Assembly: GCF_000227135.1 (NCBI RefSeq)
Contig: NC_018258.1
Coordinates: 1,042,036 to 1,106,035 of the forward strand
Reading direction: 5' to 3'
DNA: 64,000 nt
Origin: Leishmania donovani
Taxonomy: Eukaryota > Euglenozoa > Kinetoplastea > Trypanosomatida > Trypanosomatidae
Positions 50,763 through 60,578 of the stretch are shown piece by piece. The notes beneath the pieces were generated by a model, which saw only the letters and a program-made list of their open reading frames with translations, was not told where the DNA came from and did not search any database. The translations under genes and the position numbers were made by a program. Numbering within the stretch: the stretch's first letter is position 1; the number at the start of each line of letters is the position of its first letter.

Positions 50763-53700
50763 CTGCAGTATCACGAAAGCCACGCCCCTAAAAGCGGCGT
50801 CGGGATTAGGGGGTATAGGACGAGTGCGGACCGGAGGAGTAGGCGGACGACCAACTCGCCGGAGTGATGAATGCCTCACAGCAAAGTAATCGATTCGAAC
50901 GGGGTGGAAAAGGGTATCAGCAAAAGAAAGCGGTGATTACGGACCGTTCTGTGTGCGTCTCGCCGTCACTGGGCGAGCGATTGTGGGGCTCCCAAGAGTG
51001 CCCGTGGAGGCCGTGAGAGATCCCACCAGACCGAATAAGCCCACCGAAAAACAAACAATAGCGCACAACAAAAAGATTACCTAAAAAAAAAAGAAGAAAA
51101 CGGAAGGAAAGTGCGGAGGAAAAGCGCGCTCTTATGCCGCAGCAACAGGAGCCAGTAGCTGGAACGTAAACCAACCAAAACAACAGACGTTCAGCTCAGC
51201 CGTCGCACGAGACCCCAGCTCCCTTTCCACAACGACGAAAAAGAAAAAGAAGGAAAAGACGACGATCTGCGTGCTTGTGATGACTTAAGATGCAAAGAGA
51301 AACGAAACGTAATGAAAGACAACACCGCCACCACCACCAAGACTGAAGACACTCAGTGAGGGGGTGGGGTGGGGATAGGGGGAAGTGGGGCGAGAGAGAT
51401 GCTCGAGGGATCGAAGACCGCCGACGCCCTCGTTGCCGCACTCCACGTCTTGACAAGCGTGCGGAGGAGGAAAGGGAGACGTTAGAAAGCGAGGAGAGAA
51501 CCACAGGAAAGGCAAGAAAACAAAGCAAAACAATCAATAAAGGGCTCGGCAGCGGCGTTGACGGGAAGAAGTGAAAGGGAGAAAGAGGGGGATACGCACA
51601 CACTCACGCATTCACACACAAACACACACATGAACGTCAAGCAGAGGTAGACAGCCCTGAACACAGGTACAGCACTTCAACGGCAAGCGACACCGGCTTG
51701 GCCGCCACCACACCGCCAGACGCCTTTTGCCCCCTTCTGTGTGTGTCGCTCTCTTTCTCTGTCCCCCTGAAAAACAACGACAACTTTAAGCTGCGCAAAT
51801 AGGTCCTGCCGCACGCGCCAAAACGACTACAATATCTGCTGAGTGAGACAGAGAGAAAGGTACGGCCAGACTGGCGCCTCACATGAGAATGAAAAGCAGA
51901 AGAGAGGGGCGGGGATGCAGGTGAGGGTGGGTGGCGAGGACAGCTCTTCACTATGTGCTCCAAGCGGTTCACGAAAACGAAGAAGAGAGGGAGAGAAAAA
52001 AAGAGAGGTACTTGAAAGAGGCCCGCGGCAAGTCGTCAGGTTACGCCGTAATCCGTTCTTCGTGTTCCTTTCAGGTGAATCGACCACGCCGGCCCAGATG
52101 CGAGACAGTGAGCGCGAGTGGTGCGACGAGGATTCCGTTGATGAGGATCAGCGCCGGAAGAGGAGGAAAAACGCCGCGAAGCCTGCAAAGAGGAGGAGTG
52201 AGATGGCGAATGATGCGCTTGTTTGTGGTGAGATGTGGAGGATGGGCGCAGAAGGAGAGACGGTGGAGTTGAGGCAAAACGATGGAGGCACGAAAGGGGG
52301 CACTGCGTGCAGGAAGTCGGCGTCCGCAGTTTTCCTTTTTTTCTTAGTTTGCCCCCTTTTTCCGTGTCACATCCACTTCTCATGATGCGCGAGCAGCTCA
52401 GGAAGTAGGCAAAGACGCATTCACGTCATAAACGATCATTCCAACGCGGCAGTGTACGCTCCGCGCATGAGCATACCCCCTGGTTCGCTGCGCACCCTAC
52501 TGAGCGAGCCCGTAAGCGCGGTGCTCCCTGCTCCAAAACTTATCTTTCATGCCGTTTGCAGAGCAAAGTGCCCATCATACGCAAGCAACTGAGGCTCTTA
52601 CGGCGACAAGGGGGGATGAAGAGGGCAAGTGAACCGCTGCAAACCGCGGCGGCGAAGCATAACAGAAGAGGAAGTAGAGCGGCACACCGCCACCACAGCA
52701 GAAAAAAACAAGAAGTTCGCACAGAGGCGCGAGCTACTCGCAAAACATAGAGAGTAGCATAGCAGCGAAGCCCCCCCCTCCCACACACACATACACACAC
52801 ATTCCACTCCACTCCACAAGCGCACGCATAACGAAGCACTCAAGGGAGAGAGAAATGTGAGGTGGCCGCTGACGACCTTTTAGTGGGGGCCGCAACATTC
52901 GGGTGGTGGGTGGTGGTGACAGATAAGAGTGCCAGCTCATCAGATTCAACACCAGCCAAAACGTAGAACAGAATGTGGCCCAGCGAGCCACCACCACCAA
53001 TGAAAAAAGAGGAAGTAGAACAGGAATCCGAAGTGCACAGACGAAAAGGAAGGATAAGGCCAAGGAGGCGCGGAGCTGCAAAAGGCCAAGAGGGCGGGGG
53101 AGCGACGTCCATCCAGCGATGAAGCAAACGGGTGAAAAAAGGTTACCCAGAAGGAAGCCAGCACACCATTGCAAAACCATAGCGAATGCCCTTCTTTTCT
53201 TTCTTTTCGAACCGACGCGGTGGCGCTGTGATGGACGCAGATATTGCCAAGACCGGGAAAGAACCAAACAAGATGACTGTGCTGAACAGAAGGAAAAAGA
53301 AGGTCACTTTTCACTGCGCATCCGTCGCCGTCTCACATTCAACGGTACAGCCGAGTCAGAAACAGGATCGGCGACAACTAGCACAGCCGTCCTTAGGCGA
53401 GAGAGCGTGAGAGTGATGGGCAGCAACAAAACAAACCGCAGCAAAGTGCACCATCGGCAATGCCGTCGTCAGGCGCCAGGGCAGGTAGCGGGATGCTTTT
53501 CTACCGCCGGGGTGCACGCTCAGTTTCGCGCCGTTTCCATCACACTTCAGTCTGCGCTGCTGCGTTTCCTGAAAGTCAGGTCGCTTGATTAGTTCGGACG
53601 CGTTGCTGCGAAGCTGCATGTTTTTCGTCTGTTCTCAGCGACAGAGCATCCGACCCTTTTCTTTTGCCCTTTCGCACGACTGAAAATGCTGCCGAGGCCA

Positions 53701-53845
53701 CTGCATCAGAGAGTGCGGAGCCCAAGCGCTGAGGTTTACGATGACCGCGGGCACGAGAAAGCGGTGGTTTTCCGGGTCCAAGAGGGCAGAGGTGACGCAT
53801 CCTTCTTCAGGACGCAAGCCCTGCTCTACCCGACCCACAAACTAG
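50763..53845. other. Intergenic region upstream of the 768-aa gene
   Basis: Mostly purine-rich on the plus strand (51070-51600, 51840-52050, 52660-53100). 52380-52560 and 53190-53845 are of mixed composition. Frames at 53635-53838 (minus) and 53686-53952 (plus) look protein-like, but the minus one lacks an ATG and neither is called. Confidence 0.4.
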
Positions 53846-54460
53846 CTAGGAAGTGCTTGTCCGATTTCCCTTTTTCCAGCAATCCAGCGCTGCCCACCAC
53901 GCGGCTTCTTCACCTCGGTCAGCGTTTGAGAGTTCCCTTCGTAGCCTCTTGACGCGCATTGCGTTGCCTGTCGCGGTAGCGTCGCAGCTCAGCTGTCCTT
54001 TTTTTGGCCCTGTTCCCAAAGGCGTCGCGCCTGGCTGAGCAATGCGGAACGCAGTCGTCGAGGATGCACGCGCCACTCCGCCAGAATCGGCCAGACCGAG
54101 AATCCGTGTCAGTGAACTCACGCTGGAGAGCGGAGCGCGGCATTGTGGAGCACCTTTCGGCATCTGGTCGCTGCTGCACTCCTCGGCGGTGGCGGCGGCT
54201 CGATGCGCTACATACCCCGGCGTCGATGGAGGTCTTTGCTCTGTGCTGTGGAGTCGCACTGTGACAGGCACGTCTCTGAAACCATGGTGGGGAGATGAAC
54301 ATGCGCTGCGCAGTCTCGTGTGTAGGAAGAAACAGGTGGAGCAGGGCAGGAGAACATGCGACAGAGAAGCGAGGGATGAAAGCCGATGGAACGGTAGAGG
54401 GGCTGTCCCTCTCAGCACCTGGTAAGCGCGCAGGTGCCCGCTGTGAAGGCGTATATTCAT
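53846..54460 (-). CDS. Possible protein of 204 aa, maybe mitochondrial (tentative)
   Basis: ATG 54460 (MNIRLHSGHLRAYQVL) opens 204 codons on the coding strand within an 8-kb interval that otherwise has no gene. A strong pyrimidine tract (minus strand, about 54657-54620) and closer AGs near 54560 could provide the acceptor. Three ATGs between tract and start open only very short frames. The region lacks the purine runs typical of the flanks. The first 70 or so residues are Arg-, Ser- and Leu-rich with no acidic residue until past position 60, compatible with a mitochondrial presequence. A competing minus-strand frame overlaps but starts only with GTG. No family is recognised. Confidence 0.35.
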   Translation of the reverse strand: MNIRLHSGHLRAYQVLRGTAPLPFHRLSSLASLSHVLLPCSTCFFLHTRLRSACSSPHHGFRDVPVTVRLHSTEQRPPSTPGYVAHRAAATAEECSSDQMPKGAPQCRAPLSSVSSLTRILGLADSGGVARASSTTAFRIAQPGATPLGTGPKKGQLSCDATATGNAMRVKRLRRELSNADRGEEAAWWAALDCWKKGNRTSTS

Positions 54461-57400
54461 CTTCCCATTGAAAGGAGCGCGGCGTTTGGGTGGTTTGTGC
54501 GACAGATTTCAATGGCGCGAATTGCGTATGGGCATGAGCTGAGAAATGTGAGACCTGGAGAAACGCAGTCACGCGCGCAGATGTGCGCTTCGCGACATCT
54601 ATCGTCTATCCATTCGACACAATAGGAAGGCAGAAGCGAAAAGAAAAGGAGGGGTAGACGGAGCAGATGGAATTTGGAGAGGGGCTGCGATGCCTCAGCG
54701 AAATGCGGCTTTTACGTTCTTGGAAGTTCCCACTAAGTGGAGGACAGAAGCTCCCGGAGAGGCCTTCACACAGCACCGTATGCTCCGCCTTTCTATCTGT
54801 TCATCTGGAGTAGCTGGAAAGTGACGAGTGCAGACTTTCGTGTGCTGCAGGCGGCAAGACAGGGGGGAGTTGAGCTTTTCCTTTTTTTTTGCTTGAGTCG
54901 CGGCAAACACAAACATGCGCAGGCTATAGAGCAACTGGCCTCTTCCCGCACTCTGGCCTGTGAGTGAGGAAAGGATTCAGCACAGGAGAGATCGAAGGGA
55001 AAAAACCAAATGCATTGAGCACAGAAAGAGCCGACGCACGCACACAGAGAAGACGATAAGAGAGGAACAGTAGTGACGCTGAAATGTCCATGCTGACAGA
55101 ACGTGTGGGAAAAGAACGATCCGATGGAAAGCCGCAGCGCCCCATGTACCTTCTAACTCCCCTCCCCAAAAAGACGGCGCATCTGCTTTCGCGAAGAGAC
55201 TGGAGAGAGTGCTGTCCGAATTACGAAGAAGGCGCATCTTTAATGTACGCTCTTGGCGCGTCTTTTGTATTTTCCGGTGGCGCCTCGACAAAAAAAAGTG
55301 CGAAGCAAATCTGAAACGAGCTCGTGATGGTGTGCTGGCGGATGAGCGGAGGAGACGATGATAGCGTAGGAGGTGGGGCATGCAGAGATGGGAGTCCTCA
55401 GACAAACGGGCGAAGGAGGGGAGGAGGAGGAGGAAAACCACAAAAATGCAGACACACACACACACGCACAGGCACAAACAAATAACAACGAGGGAGAGTG
55501 GCGAGGAAAAAGAGGAGAGGCCTTATGGACGTGGCTCTGGCGGAAAAGAAAAAGAAACAGATGCGGTTTTGTTTTGTTTTTTTCCTCCAGAAAGCTGCAA
55601 CAACCACAGCACCTGATACCTGATGTATATTAGTTTTGAGCCTTTCCCCTTCGCAGGCGCGCAGAAAGCGCTCAGCATACACCCCCAACCACTGAAGCAC
55701 AGACACCGGCAGCACAGCAGGTAACACCTCAGACCAAATCTGATCGGTCCAACCATCACCATTCAAAGGCAATCAACCCAGCAAAACAGAAAGAGGAAAA
55801 CATGAAAAAAGCAGCACAGAAAGGAGGAGAAAAGATGATGAGGCCAAGGGAAAACGATATGCAGCTCACCGACCGATCCCGTTGTTCGCTCTGCTGTAGG
55901 TTAGCTCCTGGAAAAGCGGCGCATGTGCGCGCGGACATCGCCGAGCCGGACAAACTTGCTGATCCGCTGCCGGCGTGCAGCCAAAGCTTCGGGAGACATG
56001 CAAGACGCACCGCGTAGGCGGGTGGATACACAGGGCACACGAATGGCGCATCGGAGCCGTCGCGGTACAGATGCGCAGCTTCCACAGATGCGGCCCCCGC
56101 AAAAAAGAGGGAAGAAGTCCTTTTTGTTCTTCTTTTTCTTGCCACTATTTAATCCTTCGTCGACTGCAGGGAGACACAGTGCACCCAAAACACAGCGACG
56201 CGCACGTGTGGTTTGTGACAGTGCAGCTGTGAGCTCGTTGTTGACTGGTATGATGGAGCACCCGCTTTTGAAAAGAGCATGGCGCGAGACCTATCCACGT
56301 ATTGGAGCGTTGTGGCCGGCCGGTGAGCCGTAAGTAGACGGAAACAACGAGACACACGCGAGAAAAAAACAAACAAACAAACATCCCCGCGTTGAGGGGG
56401 GCCTTCCCAGTTATGGGGAAGAGGATGTAAAGACGACGATGCACACACAGATACACTCAGAGACACATGAAAAACAAAATCCTCACAGGAAGTCCAAAAG
56501 CAAAGAGATGAGGAAAGCAGCAAGAGCCCAGAAGGGGGAGGAGGAGGAGGGGAGCAGGCAGTTGGCGGTGGCGCACCGATGGCACAGGCAGATCCACACA
56601 GCAGAGCGCCGATCAAAGAGGTGTGTGACTCGTGGCTCCGCTCATGGCAGTTTGTAGTCTACGCGATTTCGGAGACGTTGACAGGCGCGGTGGGGGAGAA
56701 TCCACGCACGAGGCAGCCACAACAACAAAGAATAAACCAAAAAAAAACAGAAAGCAGGCGAGAGAGTAGGAACGGAGAAAACGGCACAGCCAGGCACGAA
56801 AACAAGCGAGATGAGATTGCATAAGCGACGGGAGCGCTGACGGAGGGGGAGGGGGGAGACGAGTCACAGACGACACTACAGCGCACATAAAAAAAAGAAG
56901 GAAACCAAACAAAGAACATCTTCAAGAACCTCAATCGACACACAGCACACCCTCTGTCAACCCGGAACCAAGTACACACGCATTCGAATTTGTTTTTTTT
57001 TGTCCGACCATAGAGGGTGGATGCAGAGCGTCGACAAGACGCGCGCAGAAGTGCCTCTACGCAGTGATGCGGCTTCCATCAAAAAACAAAACACGTGTGT
57101 TTTACATAATTATCGATCCAGTCTACAGTGATGGTTGTTGATCTCGATGGGGCGATGACAGAGGGGCATCCGGATCGGGGTTAGGAGAAAGAGGCGGAGA
57201 GGAGACGATCAGGAAGAACCCAACGGAAGAAAGAAGCGGATAACTCTCATGTTCCCGAGAAGAGAGATGGGCAGTAAAGAAATGGAGAAGCGATCGACCA
57301 CGAGTGCAAGCACACATGTAGACGGAAAAACAAGACAGGTGCAAGCAAACAAAAAAAAAAACGATGTTTACTCACAATCAACGGCAGCACCAACAACAAC

Positions 57401-58814
57401 AACACGAGTGCACCGGCAGCAAGAAAAAAAAGAGCACCGAGGGATATAAGGCCGACTCCCTCGCAAGCACAGCAAAGATCGGCTGCAGCCCCGTTCGCGA
57501 CCGAATCAGAAATGGACAAAAGAAAAAAAGAGAGAGGCAGTGTGAGACCTCCGGGTGAGAGAAGCAGCTCGGGAAAGTACAGTGACCATGAAGAGAGTCC
57601 ACAAGAGAGAGGAGGATACAAGGGGAGTGACGGAAACCACACACACACACAGAACAAAGTACCGTGCCGTTGTTTCTGTTTTGTGCACCGTGCCAAATAC
57701 GCGGTGCCGCCTCGCCATCTCTCCTCCCTCTCTCTCTCTCACTCTCTCACTCTCTCCGTCTCTCCGGCACCATCATGCATCATGGGTGATTCGGAAGGAG
57801 CGGTGAAAGCGGAGCACAAAACGGAAATCTCTCGAGCACACCCGTACTCCGGAGCAGTTGGCGTGTGTGAAGGAGAGCAGCAATCGCCGCCAAAACAGCA
57901 GCGAAAAAAAGGTGGAGGGGAGACAACGAGCAAGCACGCAAGCAACCGTCGATACGAAAATGAAAAAAAAAACACGAGCACAGCAGAGCAGCAAAATTCC
58001 GACCAAAAAACAGAAAGGGAGACGCGGTAGAGATGAGCGCGTCACGCCATTCAACTATTTCTTGTTGTTGTTTGGTATCCGTGCAGAGCCCGAGGAGGGG
58101 GGCATTGGCTGCTTGCTCCCGTTGTAGGAAGGGACATGCGCTATGCGGACACGAGGAAGCTAAAATGTACCTACACACAGATGTCGACATCTACGCTGGT
58201 GGCCGCGGTGATTCTGTGTCATCATTTGACTGAAGCAGGAAGGACGCAGGGCAAGAGAGCAGGCGTGCGAGTTTTCGTCGGCGCGCAAGCAAACACCCAG
58301 TCCAGAAGTAGCATAGAGAGAGAGCGAGCGCGACAGCGAAAGGAGCCGACGGCGATGAGCGCCCGAGGTGAAGAGAAGCAGCACAGAAAACAATACCAGC
58401 ACAGTAGCCGGCGTACCAATACGGGAACAGACGATGTCATCTGCAGTAAACCACAGGGGCGTGACACGCACTCAGAGCACACGAGCAATGGGGAGACAAC
58501 CACTGTGAAAGGATAGGCGCAACACGCAGCTTCCTTTGCCCTTTCTCAAGGGACGCTGAACGCGCGAGGCATGTCGTTCGTCCGTGCCATCATACTGCGC
58601 CGGCCAGGAGGGGGAAAGACGTGCTCCCGCGATCTGTTACTTTCTACCGCCGGGGCACGCGCGCGCACACACAGGTCAAAGACAGTGGGGCACTGACTGA
58701 TGTACGCTGCACCCGCTGCGTCAACGAGACGCAATGGAAAGGTTGCTGTTGGCGCTGCCGCAGCAACAGTGATGGCCGACCTGACGGTGGGTGGGGCTGG
58801 TCAGCCGGCATGGA
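54461..58814. other. Intergenic region between the 587-aa gene and the 204-aa ORF
   Basis: 4.3 kb with alternating mixed (54480-55320, 55620-56340, 58520-58814) and purine-rich segments. It contains the CT-rich tract at 57719-57765, which has the opposite strand polarity to the rest. No minus-strand frame with ATG and good composition was found. Confidence 0.4.
57719..57765. repeat. CT-rich tract on the plus strand
   Basis: About 45 nt of almost pure pyrimidine on the plus strand, with TCTCTCTC and ACTCTCTC units. Nearly all other such tracts in the window are on the minus strand. Confidence 0.85.
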
Positions 58815-60578
58815 CTATTTGATTAGGATAGGGCTGGCCGGCGGTTTCGTGGCCAAGGAAGGAGAAGCGGCATGGTCGACGATCGTCACGGTCCGCCGCC
58901 GTTCTTTTCGTGCTGCCGTAGAAGCTCCAAGCACACGCATGGCGTGACCGACTAAAATTTCAGAATCTGCGCTTGTCTTGCAAGCAAGGCTGTCAGGAGC
59001 CTTGTATTCGTCGTCACCATGACCATCGGAGCCAGCATTCTCCGTATCCTCACGCTTGTTTGGGTTAACGTAGGCCTGTTCACTACCACCATCGTGGTTT
59101 GCACAGGACGCCTGTGGGATGTTGTAGAGTTGACGGTGGTTCTCTTCGTGCGCGCTGCACCTTTCCGTGCCCTCCTCGCTTTTGAGAAAGGGGCCCATGG
59201 TGTTGTGGCTGATGGCGTAGAAGCTGTACAGTGCATTTTCGTCTGATTTGCAGAGGTACTGGAAATCAGTACCGCTGGCCTCGCTGTCGACCAACGCCCT
59301 TTCTCGGCTTTGGGGGCCGTTGGGCGGGGTACGAGCAAAGCCGTCACGCCGACTGTCGGTTGACTGTTTGCTTTGGCGAGAAATCCGTTCGAAACTTTCA
59401 GTGGTTGACAGCTCTGATGGGCTGGTCGGGCTCGGCGCGCTGCCAAGCGGCGCGCTGGTTCGACTCAGCGTGAAGGGGGAGCTATTGGCACTTACGATAC
59501 CTAAAAGGCTTGAATGTGGCGTTGACATGGCTTCTTTCCCCTTTGGCGACGGCGTTGAATGTGCTGAGAGTGATCGAGACAGCGTCAGAGGTGCCTCTGC
59601 AGCACGCATCATAACACTCAGATCGTACTCATCGGCCAGGGGCATGCCCGTGGTACATTCAACCGAATGCGCTGCCGTACTGGAAGTTCTCACCGAGTGC
59701 CGTATTGGCATGGTACCGCTCCTCCACCTCTGCCCTGCGTCCGTGCTCCTCGGCAACGCGGCCTCCTCTGCGAACACATCCACGACAGGCCGTCGCGATC
59801 TACCGGGTGCAGCTGGCGATCCCCTACGGCTTCTACCACCGGGCATGCGTTGTACAGATGGTGCAAGCACCTGTGAATTTCCAGCGTTGGTCGACAAGGA
59901 AGCTCTCCGCACCGTCGCGCTAGGGATGGGCTGCTTCACAGATACAGAAACCTTTGCCGCCTTTTTGGCGGCAACTCGGCCGACAATACTATTCGTGCGT
60001 CCTACGGACCTGGGTGGACGAGCCGACACTGCACCCATAACCGCATTGGGGGGCCGCCCTGGAGTCATCCTTGGAGGCCTCGAAAGAGTGGCCCCTTCCT
60101 TTTTCGTGCTGTGTACAGGCTTGTGCAGCGGCGCGTCAACGCTGACGTCGTAAGGCCAGCTCACATTCTCCATGCTCAGCTGCTGCCTTATGGCGTCAAA
60201 GTCGTCCACGGTGCCGTGCTCTTCAAGAGCACCGCACTGCATGCTTTCCACTTGCTCCATGCCAGCAGGGCTCTCCCCCCTACACAAGGGCGTGGACGAC
60301 TGTGGACCATCAGAAAGTCTATCCTGGTGGAACAACGAGCCTTGCGCACTGAACGAAGGGCTCCACGCTGAACCGCTTCTCTCGATAAACGCAGGACAGC
60401 TGGTGTTCGGCGAAGAGTATACGGTAGCCGCGCGAAGCAAGCCCTTGCAGTGGTCAAGCTGACGAGAGGCCTGAGCATGGTGCGATGACCCGTGAGCTGT
60501 GTTGGGCCGAACAGTCACATCCCACTGCTGCTTTTTATTTGCAGTCGAAGGGGTGGAGAGTGAAAGCCCGCAGCCCAT
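58815..60578 (-). CDS. N-terminally dual-acylated disordered protein, 587 aa
   Basis: ATG 60578 gives MGCGLSLSTPS. The frame continues upstream, but no ATG lies in it. Gly2 plus Cys3 is the classic signal for myristoylation and palmitoylation, and MGC starts occur on known trypanosomatid flagellar-membrane and inner pellicular proteins. The rest is Ser/Thr/Pro/Arg-rich and probably disordered. A near-perfect protein kinase A substrate motif, RRASL, is at 224-228 (Ser227). Arg/Gly/Ser-rich stretches lie around 245-265. A basic RRRT motif sits at 560-563, ahead of VTIVD near the C-terminus. No other domain is recognised. Membrane attachment is well supported; the role is unknown. Confidence 0.87.
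   Translation of the reverse strand: MGCGLSLSTPSTANKKQQWDVTVRPNTAHGSSHHAQASRQLDHCKGLLRAATVYSSPNTSCPAFIERSGSAWSPSFSAQGSLFHQDRLSDGPQSSTPLCRGESPAGMEQVESMQCGALEEHGTVDDFDAIRQQLSMENVSWPYDVSVDAPLHKPVHSTKKEGATLSRPPRMTPGRPPNAVMGAVSARPPRSVGRTNSIVGRVAAKKAAKVSVSVKQPIPSATVRRASLSTNAGNSQVLAPSVQRMPGGRSRRGSPAAPGRSRRPVVDVFAEEAALPRSTDAGQRWRSGTMPIRHSVRTSSTAAHSVECTTGMPLADEYDLSVMMRAAEAPLTLSRSLSAHSTPSPKGKEAMSTPHSSLLGIVSANSSPFTLSRTSAPLGSAPSPTSPSELSTTESFERISRQSKQSTDSRRDGFARTPPNGPQSRERALVDSEASGTDFQYLCKSDENALYSFYAISHNTMGPFLKSEEGTERCSAHEENHRQLYNIPQASCANHDGGSEQAYVNPNKREDTENAGSDGHGDDEYKAPDSLACKTSADSEILVGHAMRVLGASTAARKERRRTVTIVDHAASPSLATKPPASPILIK

Noticed and set aside
59248..60153. 301-codon plus-strand frame
   Set aside because: Antisense shadow of the 587-aa gene.
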